64,000 nt of DNA from Planctomycetota bacterium (lineage in GTDB: Bacteria > Planctomycetota > UBA1135 > GCA-002686595): contig JACKHV010000001.1 in NCBI GenBank assembly GCA_020638835.1, forward strand, positions 1,178,001 through 1,242,000. Direction: 5' to 3'. The notes below the pieces were generated by a model, which saw only the letters and a program-made list of their open reading frames with translations, was not told where the DNA came from and did not search any database. Both the position numbers and the translations under genes were made by a program. Positions 32,835 to 41,937 of this stretch are shown piece after piece. Each line of letters starts with the position of its first letter. The first letter of the stretch is position 1.

Positions 32835-34193
32835 TCAGCCCACCGACACGGTCTGGGAGATGGAGGAGAGGGTCTTCACGAGCAGGTCGATCTGCTCGCG
32901 CGTCGTGAGCTCGGTGAAGGCGAGCAGCAGGTCGCGCTCGTCAGCACCCTTGACGTGTTCGCAGATCGCGAGACCGCCGATCATCCCGGCGGCGTCGATC
33001 GCCCGGTTCACGCCCTTGGCGGGAACGGGGCAGCGCACGAGGAACTCGTTGAAGTAGCCCGCCGCGGCGTACGGCCGCTCGAAGCCTTCCAGCGCGTCGA
33101 TCGCGTCCGCGGCGTACTGCGCCTTCGCGAGGCAGTGCTCCGCGACTTCGCGCAAGCCCGCGGGACCGGCCGCGGCCATGTAGATCGCGCCGCGCAGCGC
33201 CATCAGCGCGTTGTTCGTGCAGATGTTGCTGGTGGCCTTCTCGCGCCGGATGTGTTGTTCACGCGTCTGGAAGGTCAGCGCGAAGCCGCGGCGTCCCTGT
33301 CCGTCCACCGTCTGCCCGACGATGCGGCCGGGCATCTTGCGCACGTACTCGTTGCGCGTGGCGAAGATGCCGAAGCTCGGGCCGCCCATCGCGGTCGGGA
33401 CGCCGAGGCTCTGGCCGTCACCGACGACGATGTCGAAGCCGGCTTCGCCCGGGCTCTGCAGCAGGCCCAGTGCGATCGGGTAGACCGAAGCGATCGAGAT
33501 CGCCCCCGCGGCCTTGGCCGCCGACGCGACCGCTCCCTGATCCTCGAGCGCGCCGAAGAAGTTCGGCGACTGCACGACGACGGAGGAGGTCCGGTCGTCG
33601 ATCAGGCCGTCGAATTTCGTGCGGCCGTCGGCGCCCAGCGGGGCGATGACGAGCTCGAGGTCCGAGCAGGCGAGGTACGTCTTCACCGTGCGCAGGCTGT
33701 GCGGGTGCAGGCCGGCCGACATCACGACGCGCTGCTTGCCGCGCGTGATCGACGAGGCCATCAGCACCGCTTCCGCGACCGCCGAGCAGCCGTCGTACAT
33801 CGACGCGTTGGCGACCTCCATGCCGCAGAGTTCCGCGACCATCGACTGGAACTCGAAGAACGCGACGAGCGTGCCCTGGCTGGCCTCGGGTTGGTACGGC
33901 GTGTAGGCCGTGACGAACTCGTGGCGACCCTGCAGGCTGTCGACGACCGTCGGGATGTAGTGGCGGTAGAGCCCCGCTCCGAGGAAGCTCCCTTTCTCCG
34001 CGGTCGAGTTCCAGGACGCGAGCTCGTTCAGCTCGGCCCACAGCTCGTTCTCGGAGATGCCTTCGGGTACGTCGATGGATTGCTTGACGCGCAGACCCGC
34101 GGGGATCTGCTCGAACAAGTCGTCGATCGATCGCACGCCGATGGCGGCGAGCATCTCGGTGCGGTCCGCGTCGGTAGTCTGGATGAAGGGCAT
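32835..34193 (-). CDS. gcvPA: Glycine dehydrogenase (decarboxylating) subunit 1
   Basis: The 452-residue N-terminal subunit of the split P-protein corresponds to the catalytically non-PLP half. Characteristic stretches are FLGAGLYRHYIPTVVD, FVTAYTPYQPEASQGTL, MYDGCSAVAEAVLMA and SNICTNNALMALRGAIYM. It forms an alpha2-beta2 complex with GcvPB. It lies between gcvH (about 44 nt upstream) and gcvPB in the operon. Confidence 0.96.
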   Translation of the reverse strand: MPFIQTTDADRTEMLAAIGVRSIDDLFEQIPAGLRVKQSIDVPEGISENELWAELNELASWNSTAEKGSFLGAGLYRHYIPTVVDSLQGRHEFVTAYTPYQPEASQGTLVAFFEFQSMVAELCGMEVANASMYDGCSAVAEAVLMASSITRGKQRVVMSAGLHPHSLRTVKTYLACSDLELVIAPLGADGRTKFDGLIDDRTSSVVVQSPNFFGALEDQGAVASAAKAAGAISIASVYPIALGLLQSPGEAGFDIVVGDGQSLGVPTAMGGPSFGIFATRNEYVRKMPGRIVGQTVDGQGRRGFALTFQTREQHIRREKATSNICTNNALMALRGAIYMAAAGPAGLREVAEHCLAKAQYAADAIDALEGFERPYAAAGYFNEFLVRCPVPAKGVNRAIDAAGMIGGLAICEHVKGADERDLLLAFTELTTREQIDLLVKTLSSISQTVSVG

Positions 34194-34236
34194 GAGTGCC
34201 TCCCGGGGGAAGGGTTGGTTGCCGAGGCGTGGGGGG

Positions 34237-34632
34237 TCAGGCTTCCTGCGCGACGACTTCCTCGTACGCGGCGGCGTCGAGCAGGGCGTCCGAGGTCTTG
34301 GCTGAGAGCTTGATCTTGATCAGCCAGCCGCGTTCCCACGGATCGTCGGCCAGGATCTCCAGGTGGTCCTCGATCGCCGCGTTGACCTCGATCACTTCAC
34401 CGCCGAGCGGCGCGTTGAGGTCGGCGACGGCCTTCACCGACTCGATCTCGCCGAAGGTCTCGCCGGCTTCGACGCTGCGCCCGGCCTCGGGCAGGTCGCA
34501 GTAGACGAGGTCGGACTCGTTGCCGCTGCAGAGCTCCTGCACGGCGAAGTCGGTGATGCCGATGGTGCCGATGTCACCGTCGATCTTGATCCACTCGTGA
34601 GAAGACAGGTACTTGCGGTCGTCGGGGCGCAT
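34237..34632 (-). CDS. gcvH: Glycine cleavage system H protein
   Basis: The 131-residue lipoyl carrier shuttles the aminomethyl intermediate between P, T and L proteins. The lipoyl-accepting Lys is in GEIESVKAVADL, and YLSSHEWIKIDGD is the standard start. The ATG at 34632 gives the family-normal length. A GTG 21 nt upstream is also in frame but has the Shine-Dalgarno-like GGAGGA abutting it without spacer. Likely substrate of the nearby LipM. Confidence 0.95.
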   Translation of the reverse strand: MRPDDRKYLSSHEWIKIDGDIGTIGITDFAVQELCSGNESDLVYCDLPEAGRSVEAGETFGEIESVKAVADLNAPLGGEVIEVNAAIEDHLEILADDPWERGWLIKIKLSAKTSDALLDAAAYEEVVAQEA

Positions 34633-34706
34633 GGGTGTCGAGTGGCGAGCCACTCCTCCGGGGTTTCGGTGGGATTCGTCCGCGCGGGCCGGACGGACAG
34701 GGGTGT

Positions 34707-35810
34707 TCAGTTCTTCTTGCGGGTCCGCGAGTAGAAGGGCAGTTCGCAGACGCGCACGCTCTGTCGCTTGCCGCGGATGTCCATCTCCAGCTCGGTGCCG
34801 GGGACGGCGAGCTCGACCGGGACGTAGCCCGTGCCGATGTTCGTGTCGAGGGTGGGGGAGACCGCGCCCGAGCAGACGTCGCCGAGCGTCTCGTCGCCGC
34901 GCATCAGCGCGTAGCCTTGGCGCGGCACGCGCTTGCCGTCCGTCGTGAAGCCGACGAGCGCGCGCTTCGGCGCAGCGGCGACCTTGGCGAGCGCGTCGCG
35001 ACCGATCCAGTCACCCTTCTCGTCCTTGAACGAGATGCCGAACGCCAAGCCGGCTTCGATCGGGTTGTGGTCCGGGTCGATCTCGTGTCCGTAGAGCGGC
35101 ATGCCGGCCTCGAGTCGCAGCGTGTCGCGCGCACCGAGTCCGATCGGCTGCACGCCGGCGGACTTGCCCGCCGTCATCAGTCCGTCCCAGACCTTCCGCG
35201 CGTCGCCGTTCGCGAAGTACAGCTCGAAGCCGTTCTCGCCGGTGTAGCCCGTGCGGCTGATGCGCGTGTTCTTCAGGCCGCAGACGGTGCCGAAGGTGAA
35301 CTTGTAGTAGCCGAGCGCGTCGAGGTCCGTGTCCTGCGTGACTTGCTTCAGCACCTCGAGCGCCGCGGGACCCTGCAGCGCGATCATCGTCGTCGTCGCC
35401 GTCTGGTCGTCGATCGCGACGTCGAAGCCGTCCGTGTGGGCGTGCATCCAGTCGAGCACCGCGTCGGTGTTCGACGCGTTCACGACGAGGTACACGTCGT
35501 CCTCGCCCTTGTAGACGAGCAGGTCGTCGATCGGCGCGCCGTCTTCCTTGCAGAACAGCGAGTAGCGGATCGAGTTCGTCGGGATCTTCGCGACGAAGTT
35601 CGTGGCGAGGCGGTCGAGGTAACGGACGGCGTCGGGACCCGTCACGTTGATGCGTCCCATGTGGCCGAGGTCGAAGAGGCCGGCACGCTCGCGCACGCAG
35701 CGCGCCTCGTCGAGGATCGGTCCGTACTGGACCGGCATGTGCCAGCCGCCGAAGTCGACGAGCTTGGCTTCCAGGGCGAGGTGGGTGTCGTGCAGCGGCG
35801 TTTGTTTCAT
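34707..35810 (-). CDS. gcvT: Glycine cleavage system aminomethyltransferase (T protein)
   Basis: The 367-residue enzyme transfers the methylene group to tetrahydrofolate with release of ammonia. It starts MKQTPLHDTHLALEAKLVDFGGW, with VQYGPILDEARCVRERAGLFDLGHMGRI split over the next strands. It has the folate-site Asp region VTGPDAVRYLDR and SRTGYTGENGFELYF. It is the first gene of the operon, 180 nt downstream of a glycine riboswitch. The frame continues open upstream through the riboswitch region, but the ATG at 35810 matches the family start exactly. Confidence 0.96.
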   Translation of the reverse strand: MKQTPLHDTHLALEAKLVDFGGWHMPVQYGPILDEARCVRERAGLFDLGHMGRINVTGPDAVRYLDRLATNFVAKIPTNSIRYSLFCKEDGAPIDDLLVYKGEDDVYLVVNASNTDAVLDWMHAHTDGFDVAIDDQTATTTMIALQGPAALEVLKQVTQDTDLDALGYYKFTFGTVCGLKNTRISRTGYTGENGFELYFANGDARKVWDGLMTAGKSAGVQPIGLGARDTLRLEAGMPLYGHEIDPDHNPIEAGLAFGISFKDEKGDWIGRDALAKVAAAPKRALVGFTTDGKRVPRQGYALMRGDETLGDVCSGAVSPTLDTNIGTGYVPVELAVPGTELEMDIRGKRQSVRVCELPFYSRTRKKN

Positions 35811-35889
35811 GGCGGGATGGGGTCGGCTCGCTGGCGGAGCTGCGAAGGCGGACGAGAGACGCGAGAACGAGGGAGGCGCAACGACGAAA

Positions 35890-35924
35890 CAGGGGCGCGC
35901 GAGCCGGCGGCCCGGGCGCCCCTG
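35890..35924 (-). terminator. Hairpin in the expression platform of the glycine riboswitch
   Basis: CAGGGGCGC and GCGCCCCTG arms (35890-35898 and 35916-35924) form a 9-bp stem. On the minus strand a short TTT follows. It lies between the aptamer and gcvT, so it could be the terminator or anti-terminator element that the switch controls. Confidence 0.45.
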
Positions 35925-35989
35925 TTCGGTCCGACCCCGAGGTTGCTGCGCGGACGGCGAGCGCGGGGGCGGTTGGTTCAGGTGGTCTC

Positions 35990-36072
35990 GCGGTCCGGGT
36001 CCTTCTGCCTGAGAGTTTCGCGCGTCGCGCTTGCCCCTTCGGCGCCCGGCACTTCCGCCGGATCTCTCCCCG
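35990..36072 (-). promoter_or_regulatory. Glycine riboswitch aptamer upstream of gcvT
   Basis: On the minus strand the three conserved blocks of the gcvT-type glycine aptamer occur in order: GGAGAGATC (36069-36061), GCCGAAGGGGCAAG (36043-36030) and CTCAGGCAGAAGGAC (36013-35999). The variable P3 stems lie between them. Glycine binding would switch expression of the downstream gcvT-gcvH-gcvPA-gcvPB-lipM operon. Only one aptamer is seen; no second set of blocks occurs in the 180 nt before gcvT, so it would be a singleton type. An AT-rich promoter-like stretch (TAAACT near 36100) lies just upstream. Confidence 0.9.
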
Positions 36073-36280
36073 AGCCACGTTTTCGAGGCTGACAGTTTAA
36101 TGAAAAGGGCCGGAGCTTCCAAGGGGCGGCGGCGCGGGAGCGGCCCGGGAAGGGCGGAGCGGCGGGATCGCGGGCGGATTTCGGGGCCTCCCGGCCCGGG
36201 GCGGGATCCGGGGGTACGGTTCATTGGACCGACCCCCGCGCCGCAACGGGGGGCCTCGCACTCGCCCGCTCTCGCCCTGC

Positions 36281-37855
36281 ATGCTCCAACGCCGCCACTC
36301 CGCCGCCCTCGCCGCCCTCGCGCTCCTCGCCGCCGCGCCCTCCGCCGGAGCCCAGGACCCCTTCGAGCCCGGCCTGCGCTGGATCCGTCCCGCGCACCTC
36401 TCCGACGCCTGGATCCCGACCTCGGTCGGCTTCGCCGGGGACGATCAGCTGTGCTGGTCCGTCGCGAACGGCGCGACCCCGCGCGTCGACCTCGAGTCCA
36501 GCGCCGCCCGCGGACTGTCGCAGCCGCTCTTCGAGGACCTGCTGCAGGATCCGATCGCGGGCGCACTGCGCGCCACCACCTGCACCGCGCGCAACGGCTT
36601 GTTCGTGCTGCAGCAGACCTACGGCGCGAACCCGACGGAGCGCGCGACGCGCGTCACGCGCTACGACCCGCTCGCGGCCGCGACCGGCGCCGCCTTCACG
36701 CCGGAATGGACGCTCGACCTCGCCTTCCAGGCCAACGGTCCCGCCTTCTTCCTCACCGACGAGGAAGGTACGAACGGCTTCGTGCTGCAGTGGAACAGTC
36801 AGGTGCCTGAACTGGCGGTCTGCGTCGTCGACCTCGACAGCGGCGGCCTCGCCGGCTACCTCACCTACCCCGCGACTTCGCTCGAGAGTGCGGCGATCAG
36901 CGCCGACGGTTCTCGCGTCGCCGTCGTCACGGGGACGACGCTGCGCATCCTCGACGCCTACGGGCAGCAGCTCGAACAACGCAGCCTGTTCACCGCGACG
37001 CCGGCGCTCGCCTTCGACCACGACGGAACGCACCTCGTGGTCGGCAGCGGCGGGAACGTGCAGGTGTTGACCGCGCAGGCGACGGGCTACCAGGAGAGCT
37101 TGCTCCTCGCCGGCGCGCCGACCGAGCTCGCGAAAGTCGTCGACGTCTCCGCCGACGCGAGCGTGATCGCCGTCGGTTGGTGGGACGCCACGACCGGCGT
37201 CGACGCGCGCTTCGAGGTCTTCGACGGCGCGACCGGCCAGAGCCTGCGCGAGGTGCTGCGACCCGGAGTTCCCGGCGGCCTGCAGAACTCACCCTCCGCG
37301 GTCGAAGTCTCCACGGACGGCCGACGCGTCGCCTGCGGATCGTGGGGCGACGGCGACAGCGACGCCGAGCTCGTGTTGCTCGACCTCGACCAGGACCAAC
37401 CCGTGCTCGAGGCCGACTTGCCCGGCAGTGTGCTGCACCTCGATCTCGACGCGTCGGGGACCCGCGTGCTCGTCGCCGCGAAGCACCTGCACGCGAACCA
37501 GATGGGCATCACCGGCGAGCTGCGCCTCTACGACACCGGCGAGCGCGACCTCCAGCTCCTCGAACCCCCGCGCCCCGGCGGCCGCCTGCACCTCGCCGCC
37601 CGCACTCCCGGCGCGAACGCCGCGTGGTTCCTGATCGGTCGCGAGCAGGACACGCCTTTCAGCGGCGGCCTCGCGCTCGCGCGCCAGGGCCTGCGCGTGA
37701 TCGCGGGATCGATCCAGGACGACGTGTCCGAGCTCGATGTGCCGCTGCCGGCGGGGCAGCGCTTGCTGGGGCTGTCGCCGACGATCCAGGCGGCGTGGCG
37801 CACGGAGGGGGGGCTCGAGTTCAGTTCCACCCTCGTCCGCCCCAGCTTCCTGTAG
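36281..37855 (+). CDS. Secreted beta-propeller-like protein, function unknown
   Basis: The 524-residue protein has a signal peptide (about 1-24, ending APSAGAQ). Repeated units resembling WD40/YVTN blades follow, for example AAISADGSRVAVVTGTTLRI, LAFDHDGTHLVVGSGG and VEVSTDGRRVACGSWGDG. No catalytic motif is seen. The ATG at 36281 starts a typical signal peptide; the open frame upstream is low in information. The gene is followed 1 nt after its stop by the left arm of a long inverted repeat. Confidence 0.72.
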   Translation: MLQRRHSAALAALALLAAAPSAGAQDPFEPGLRWIRPAHLSDAWIPTSVGFAGDDQLCWSVANGATPRVDLESSAARGLSQPLFEDLLQDPIAGALRATTCTARNGLFVLQQTYGANPTERATRVTRYDPLAAATGAAFTPEWTLDLAFQANGPAFFLTDEEGTNGFVLQWNSQVPELAVCVVDLDSGGLAGYLTYPATSLESAAISADGSRVAVVTGTTLRILDAYGQQLEQRSLFTATPALAFDHDGTHLVVGSGGNVQVLTAQATGYQESLLLAGAPTELAKVVDVSADASVIAVGWWDATTGVDARFEVFDGATGQSLREVLRPGVPGGLQNSPSAVEVSTDGRRVACGSWGDGDSDAELVLLDLDQDQPVLEADLPGSVLHLDLDASGTRVLVAAKHLHANQMGITGELRLYDTGERDLQLLEPPRPGGRLHLAARTPGANAAWFLIGREQDTPFSGGLALARQGLRVIAGSIQDDVSELDVPLPAGQRLLGLSPTIQAAWRTEGGLEFSSTLVRPSFL

Positions 37856-37856
37856 G

Positions 37857-38076
37857 AACTGACTGGGTTCCGTGTTGGTCCCCTCCGGCAGCCCTGGAGC
37901 GGGTGAGGAGCGGGATCCGCCGTCGAGGCTCCCTCTCCGACGAACGCCTGGACGAAGGTCCGGGCGTTCGCGCGTTCGGGGGGCGTTCGCACGCCCCGCG
38001 CCGGCGCAAGCCCTTCCGGGGCAACGGCTTGGCGGTGCCGATCGAGAGAAGACCAACACGCAAGCCAGCCAGTTCC
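37857..38076. repeat. Structured intergenic element bounded by 26-bp imperfect inverted repeats
   Basis: The left arm (37857-37880 plus flanking bases; key segment CGTGTTGGTC at 37871-37880) is the reverse complement of the right arm (38051-38076; GACCAACACG at 38051-38060), with about 3 mismatches in 24-26 bp. Inside are a 13-bp hairpin with loop GAAG (37941-37970), a 7-bp hairpin GGGGCGT/ACGCCCC shortly after it, and weaker stems near each arm. This multibranched layout suggests a structured RNA or a small non-autonomous mobile repeat. It begins directly after the stop codon of the upstream gene. No protein-coding frame is credible here. Confidence 0.6.
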
Positions 38077-38238
38077 GGGCGGGGACTCAAGGCGGGGGGC
38101 GGGGACTCCCGAAAAGCAGAGCGACGGCACCGCCCCCACGCGGTGGCTTCACCCATTCGGTTCCCGCGCGTCCCCAGCCCGCTCACGTGGTCTGTCGCAG
38201 CGGATCCCCAACAGCGAGACAGACCAGGACCCCGCCCC
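38077..38238 (+). other. Leader region of the large lipoprotein gene
   Basis: This is the 162 bp between the structured element and the lipoprotein start. A purine-rich stretch occurs near 38090-38115. No clear promoter hexamers or ribosome-binding site stronger than GGAC were found. Confidence 0.3.
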
Positions 38239-41200
38239 ATGAATTCAGGGAAGAGCATCCAGCGGACGATCATCTGCAGCCTCTCGTTCGCCATCGCGGC
38301 TTGCAGCAGCGGCGGAACGGACACCCCGGCTCCCACCGGCCTGACGAGTGCCGTCCAGAACCAGACCGTCGACCCCGACGGCATGACGACGGATTTCAGC
38401 TTCAGCTTCGCGCCGACCGCCGCGATCGCGGCGAACTTCGAGGCGAACGGCGGCCAGACGGCGCAGACCGTCACGATCAGCGGCAACGTCGCCACGGTGG
38501 TGTGGGACGAGCGCGTGACACCTTCGCACCAGGTGCGCGTCGTCGGCTACGCGGGCGTTCCGGACACCTGGACCGGCGTGAGCACCAGCAACGCGAGCGC
38601 GCCCGACTTCACGGTCAGCGCCGCGAACATGACGGCCGGTCACGGCGGCGACAACTTCACGGTGACCTTCTCGGGCCCGCGCGTCATCGAGACGCAGGCC
38701 GAGAACCCGACGAACTGGACGCTGTCGGTCGGCGGTCAGACGCTCGACATGACGGGTTCGGTGCTCGACCTCGACCCGAACACGCAGGTCATGACGGTCG
38801 TGCTGGGCGCGAACGCGAACCTGCACTCGACGTTCAGCTTCGCCGCCGCGACCGTGGCGAGCGTCGCCGACGTCGCGCTCCCGACCACGGCGAAGAACAG
38901 CACGGCGAGCGGTGACGCGGCCGCGCCGTCGCTCGTTTCGGCGAATCAGAACCTGACGGCCGACGAGTTCGGCCGCGTCGTCGACTACACCTTCGACGAG
39001 GCGATGGACCCGGTGTTCTGCACCTCGCTGTCCAACTTCTCGATCGCGCTGCCCGACATCGCGACGAACGTCACGCTGCCGACGGAGAACGTCGTTCAGG
39101 TGACCTTCTCGCGCCCGATGATCCCGGGCACGGACACGGTCACCCTGCAGAACCTCGTCGACGCGCACGGCAACGCGTACGTCGGCGGCGTCACGGCGAT
39201 CGCGCAGCCCTCGCCGGTCGCGAACGGCTACACGACCGAGGACGCCGTGACCGTCGCGAACCTCGGCGGTGACTACATCGACGTCGTGTTCACGCAGGCG
39301 CTCGTCCAGGACGAGTGCGAAGACCCGACCAGCTGGACGCTCGTCGTCGACGGCAACCCCGTCACGATGGCGAACCAGACTCTGACCTACGACCTGCTGA
39401 CGAAGAACCTGCGCATCGACCTCGACTTCGACATGAAGAACGGCGACGCGTGGACCCTGACGCCCGGCGGGATCACCGAGGTCGACGGCGAGAGCTTCGT
39501 CACGGCGGCCACCGGCAACGCGGACGGCGACACGACCGCGCCCGTCGCTTACCTCGCGCTGCAGAACCGCACGATCGACGCCACCGGCGTGACCGTGGAC
39601 GTGAACCTCAGCGAAGACCTCGAGACGACCCCCGCGCAGAACGCGGCGAACTGGACGATCTCGGGCGGCCTCAACGTCGTCAGCGCGACCCTGCTGCCGA
39701 ACCTCAACAGCGTGCGTCTCGTCTGTGACGGCGCCGTCGTCCCCGGCGACTACACGATCGGATGCGACAACCTCGAGGACCTCGCCGGAACCGTGATGGC
39801 TTCGGCCCAGACGGGTGTGACGGTCTTCACGACCGACAGCAACGACCCCAACGCGATCAGCACCAACGCGAACGCGGTGGCGGGACCCGACAACGACACG
39901 CTCTACGTGTACTTCGACGACGACATGATCGCGTCGGAGGCCTCCGATCTCGCCAACTGGAGCTTCGAGTCGCCCATCGGCACGACGCTGGACCTCACCG
40001 GTACCACACTCACTTACGACACGGCGCTGCGCCGCGCGGCCTTCGTCTTCGACGGCAGCGGTGACATCGACCTGCACGGCTCGGACAGCTTTCGCGTGTC
40101 CGTCGACACGATGCGCGACATCGCCGGCAACACGGTGAACACCGTCGACCTCGACGGTGTCGTCTCCGGCGAGACCGAGCGTCCCTACGCCGACTACGCT
40201 TGGTACGACACGACCGACGCCGACGTCGTCGTGGTGTACTTCAGCGAGCACTGCGAGCGTCTCGACGACCTCTACGACCCGACCACGAACCGCGCGGGCT
40301 CGCGCTACGACCTCTACACGAGCGGCGCCAGCTTCCGCGGCCGCCCGGTCGCGGCGACGGTGCTCGACGACGGACTCGGTGTGCGTCTCTCGTACGGATT
40401 CATCGTCAACCCGACGGACTCGATCCACGTGATGGGCGTGTCGGACCTCGCGGGCAACTACCTGTTCCCGCTGCCCGGCAACCTCGCGCTCGCAGCGGAA
40501 GACGCCAGCGAGCCGGCTCACGACGCCGTCGCGACGCCGATCACCGCGATCTCGGGTGAGCGCAACGACACTCTCGAGGTGCGCTTCGACGTCCCGATGA
40601 ACCCGTGGGGGATGGAAGACGCCTCGCACTACTCGGTCAGCGACGGCGTGCACACGCCCGACCTCTCGAACGCGAGCTTCTACTTCGACGGTGACCGCAC
40701 CGTGATGATCACGCTCGACTCGCAGAGCGCCGACAGCTTCCACTTCGGCCGCAGCTACGACATCGTCGTGGACGGCCTGATCACCGCGCAGGGCGTCGAG
40801 CTCTCGGGTCCGATCACGGAAGCGTCCGTCGCCACATCGGGCGACAGCACGGCGCCGACCTGCGGTGTCTCCGACGTCCGCGTCGACCCGCTGGTCGCGA
40901 ACTCGGTCATCGTCACGGTGAACGAGGCACTGGACCAGACGATCGCCGAGACTGCCACGAACTACGACTACAACTCGGGTTCGATCGCGACCTCCGCGAC
41001 CATGATCGATCCCCGCACGGTCCGCGTCACCTTCGGCGTGCAGCCGGCAGCGGGCTTCGACATCGACTTCAGCGTGACCGACCTGGCCCAGAACGCCACG
41101 GGTACGTTGACGCGCACCGTCGCCGTCTCCGAGTCCAACGCCCCGCTGCTCGTCTCCGTCGCAGGCGCGAGCGTGGAAGGCAACGGCGGCGACACCGTGA

Positions 41201-41757
41201 CGGTGGTCTACAACGAACCCGTCGATCCGGGCACGGCCACCGATCTCAACAACTACAGCGTGACCAACGGCACGGCCAAGAGCCTCGTCGGCGCGAGCGC
41301 GTGGTACGAGAGCGGCACGATGACCGTCACGATCGCGCTCGCGAACGGCGTCGAACTCGACGCCGCGCAGGCGATCAACGTCGGCGTGGCGAACGTCACG
41401 GACGCCTCAGGGAACGCCATGTCGACGACCCCGGTGATCTTGGGCGGCACCGTGACCGGTGACTTGGCGCCTCCGGGGATCATCGCCTCCTTCGTCAACT
41501 TCCGAGAGGACACGAACGGCTACGACGTCGACGTGCTCTTCAACGAGGACGTGGACGCCATCTGGACGACCGACATCTTCAACTGGACCTGCTCCGGCGG
41601 ACAGACCGTGATCGACGTGCAGATGATCTCGGACGACCACGCGCACGTCCTCCTGCTCTCCCCGATCGTGGACGGCGACAGCATCGAGCTCGCCGCCGGC
41701 TTGCCCGACAGCGCCGGCAACACCGCTGGGGCGCTCTCCTTCCCGATCTCCTACTGA
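38239..41757 (+). CDS. Large surface lipoprotein with about eleven Ig-like (Big_5-type) repeats
   Basis: The 1172-residue protein begins with a lipoprotein signal (SLSFAIAAC with SSGG after the Cys, lipobox AAC at about residues 20-22). About eleven beta-sandwich repeats of around 105 residues follow. Each contains a pattern like D-T-L-x-V-x-F-D/N-E-x-M/L/V, then D-x-x-N-Y/W-x-V/I, then V-x-D-L-A-G-N, the signature of Ig-like SbsA/Big_5 domains in S-layer and adhesion proteins. It is acidic and Thr/Asn-rich with few Cys. It is probably anchored in the outer membrane and exposed at the surface. The upstream frame is open for 354 codons but lacks any protein signature; ATG 38239 is the sensible start. 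Confidence 0.85.
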   Translation: MNSGKSIQRTIICSLSFAIAACSSGGTDTPAPTGLTSAVQNQTVDPDGMTTDFSFSFAPTAAIAANFEANGGQTAQTVTISGNVATVVWDERVTPSHQVRVVGYAGVPDTWTGVSTSNASAPDFTVSAANMTAGHGGDNFTVTFSGPRVIETQAENPTNWTLSVGGQTLDMTGSVLDLDPNTQVMTVVLGANANLHSTFSFAAATVASVADVALPTTAKNSTASGDAAAPSLVSANQNLTADEFGRVVDYTFDEAMDPVFCTSLSNFSIALPDIATNVTLPTENVVQVTFSRPMIPGTDTVTLQNLVDAHGNAYVGGVTAIAQPSPVANGYTTEDAVTVANLGGDYIDVVFTQALVQDECEDPTSWTLVVDGNPVTMANQTLTYDLLTKNLRIDLDFDMKNGDAWTLTPGGITEVDGESFVTAATGNADGDTTAPVAYLALQNRTIDATGVTVDVNLSEDLETTPAQNAANWTISGGLNVVSATLLPNLNSVRLVCDGAVVPGDYTIGCDNLEDLAGTVMASAQTGVTVFTTDSNDPNAISTNANAVAGPDNDTLYVYFDDDMIASEASDLANWSFESPIGTTLDLTGTTLTYDTALRRAAFVFDGSGDIDLHGSDSFRVSVDTMRDIAGNTVNTVDLDGVVSGETERPYADYAWYDTTDADVVVVYFSEHCERLDDLYDPTTNRAGSRYDLYTSGASFRGRPVAATVLDDGLGVRLSYGFIVNPTDSIHVMGVSDLAGNYLFPLPGNLALAAEDASEPAHDAVATPITAISGERNDTLEVRFDVPMNPWGMEDASHYSVSDGVHTPDLSNASFYFDGDRTVMITLDSQSADSFHFGRSYDIVVDGLITAQGVELSGPITEASVATSGDSTAPTCGVSDVRVDPLVANSVIVTVNEALDQTIAETATNYDYNSGSIATSATMIDPRTVRVTFGVQPAAGFDIDFSVTDLAQNATGTLTRTVAVSESNAPLLVSVAGASVEGNGGDTVTVVYNEPVDPGTATDLNNYSVTNGTAKSLVGASAWYESGTMTVTIALANGVELDAAQAINVGVANVTDASGNAMSTTPVILGGTVTGDLAPPGIIASFVNFREDTNGYDVDVLFNEDVDAIWTTDIFNWTCSGGQTVIDVQMISDDHAHVLLLSPIVDGDSIELAAGLPDSAGNTAGALSFPISY

Positions 41758-41779
41758 GCCAGGACCTGACCCGCACGAG

Positions 41780-41809
41780 GGCCCGCTTCACGTCGCCGTG
41801 AGGCGGGCC
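41780..41809 (+). terminator. Terminator hairpin after the Ig-like lipoprotein gene
   Basis: GGCCCGC (41780-41786) pairs with GCGGGCC (41803-41809), with an inner CACG/CGTG stem around TCGC, 22 nt after the stop. A TT follows. The rest of the 180-bp gap to the next gene holds its promoter and GGAAGGGG ribosome-binding site. Confidence 0.6.
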
Positions 41810-41937
41810 TTCGCTGATTCCCGCGAGACCCCCCGGAACGCCTACAGATCGGCTCCGGGGCCTCCCGATACGCACGCTGGGCAACGAGCCCGGATCCAGT
41901 TCGGAGGGGGAGAACCGGCCGGAAGGGGTATCGAGCA

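Noticed and set aside
28858..36092. Several plus-strand open frames of 400-530 codons opposite the repeat protein and the gcv genes
   Set aside because: All are antisense to convincing genes and have shadow composition (Val/Asp/Arg/His-rich, no domain).
38245..40743. Minus-strand open frame of 832 codons opposite the Ig-like lipoprotein gene
   Set aside because: It is the reverse-complement shadow of a repetitive Val/Asp/Thr-rich gene and shows no signal or motif.
38239..41757. Large lipoprotein considered as an RTX or autotransporter protein
   Set aside because: It has no GGxGxD nonapeptides and no C-terminal beta-barrel; the repeats are Ig-like.
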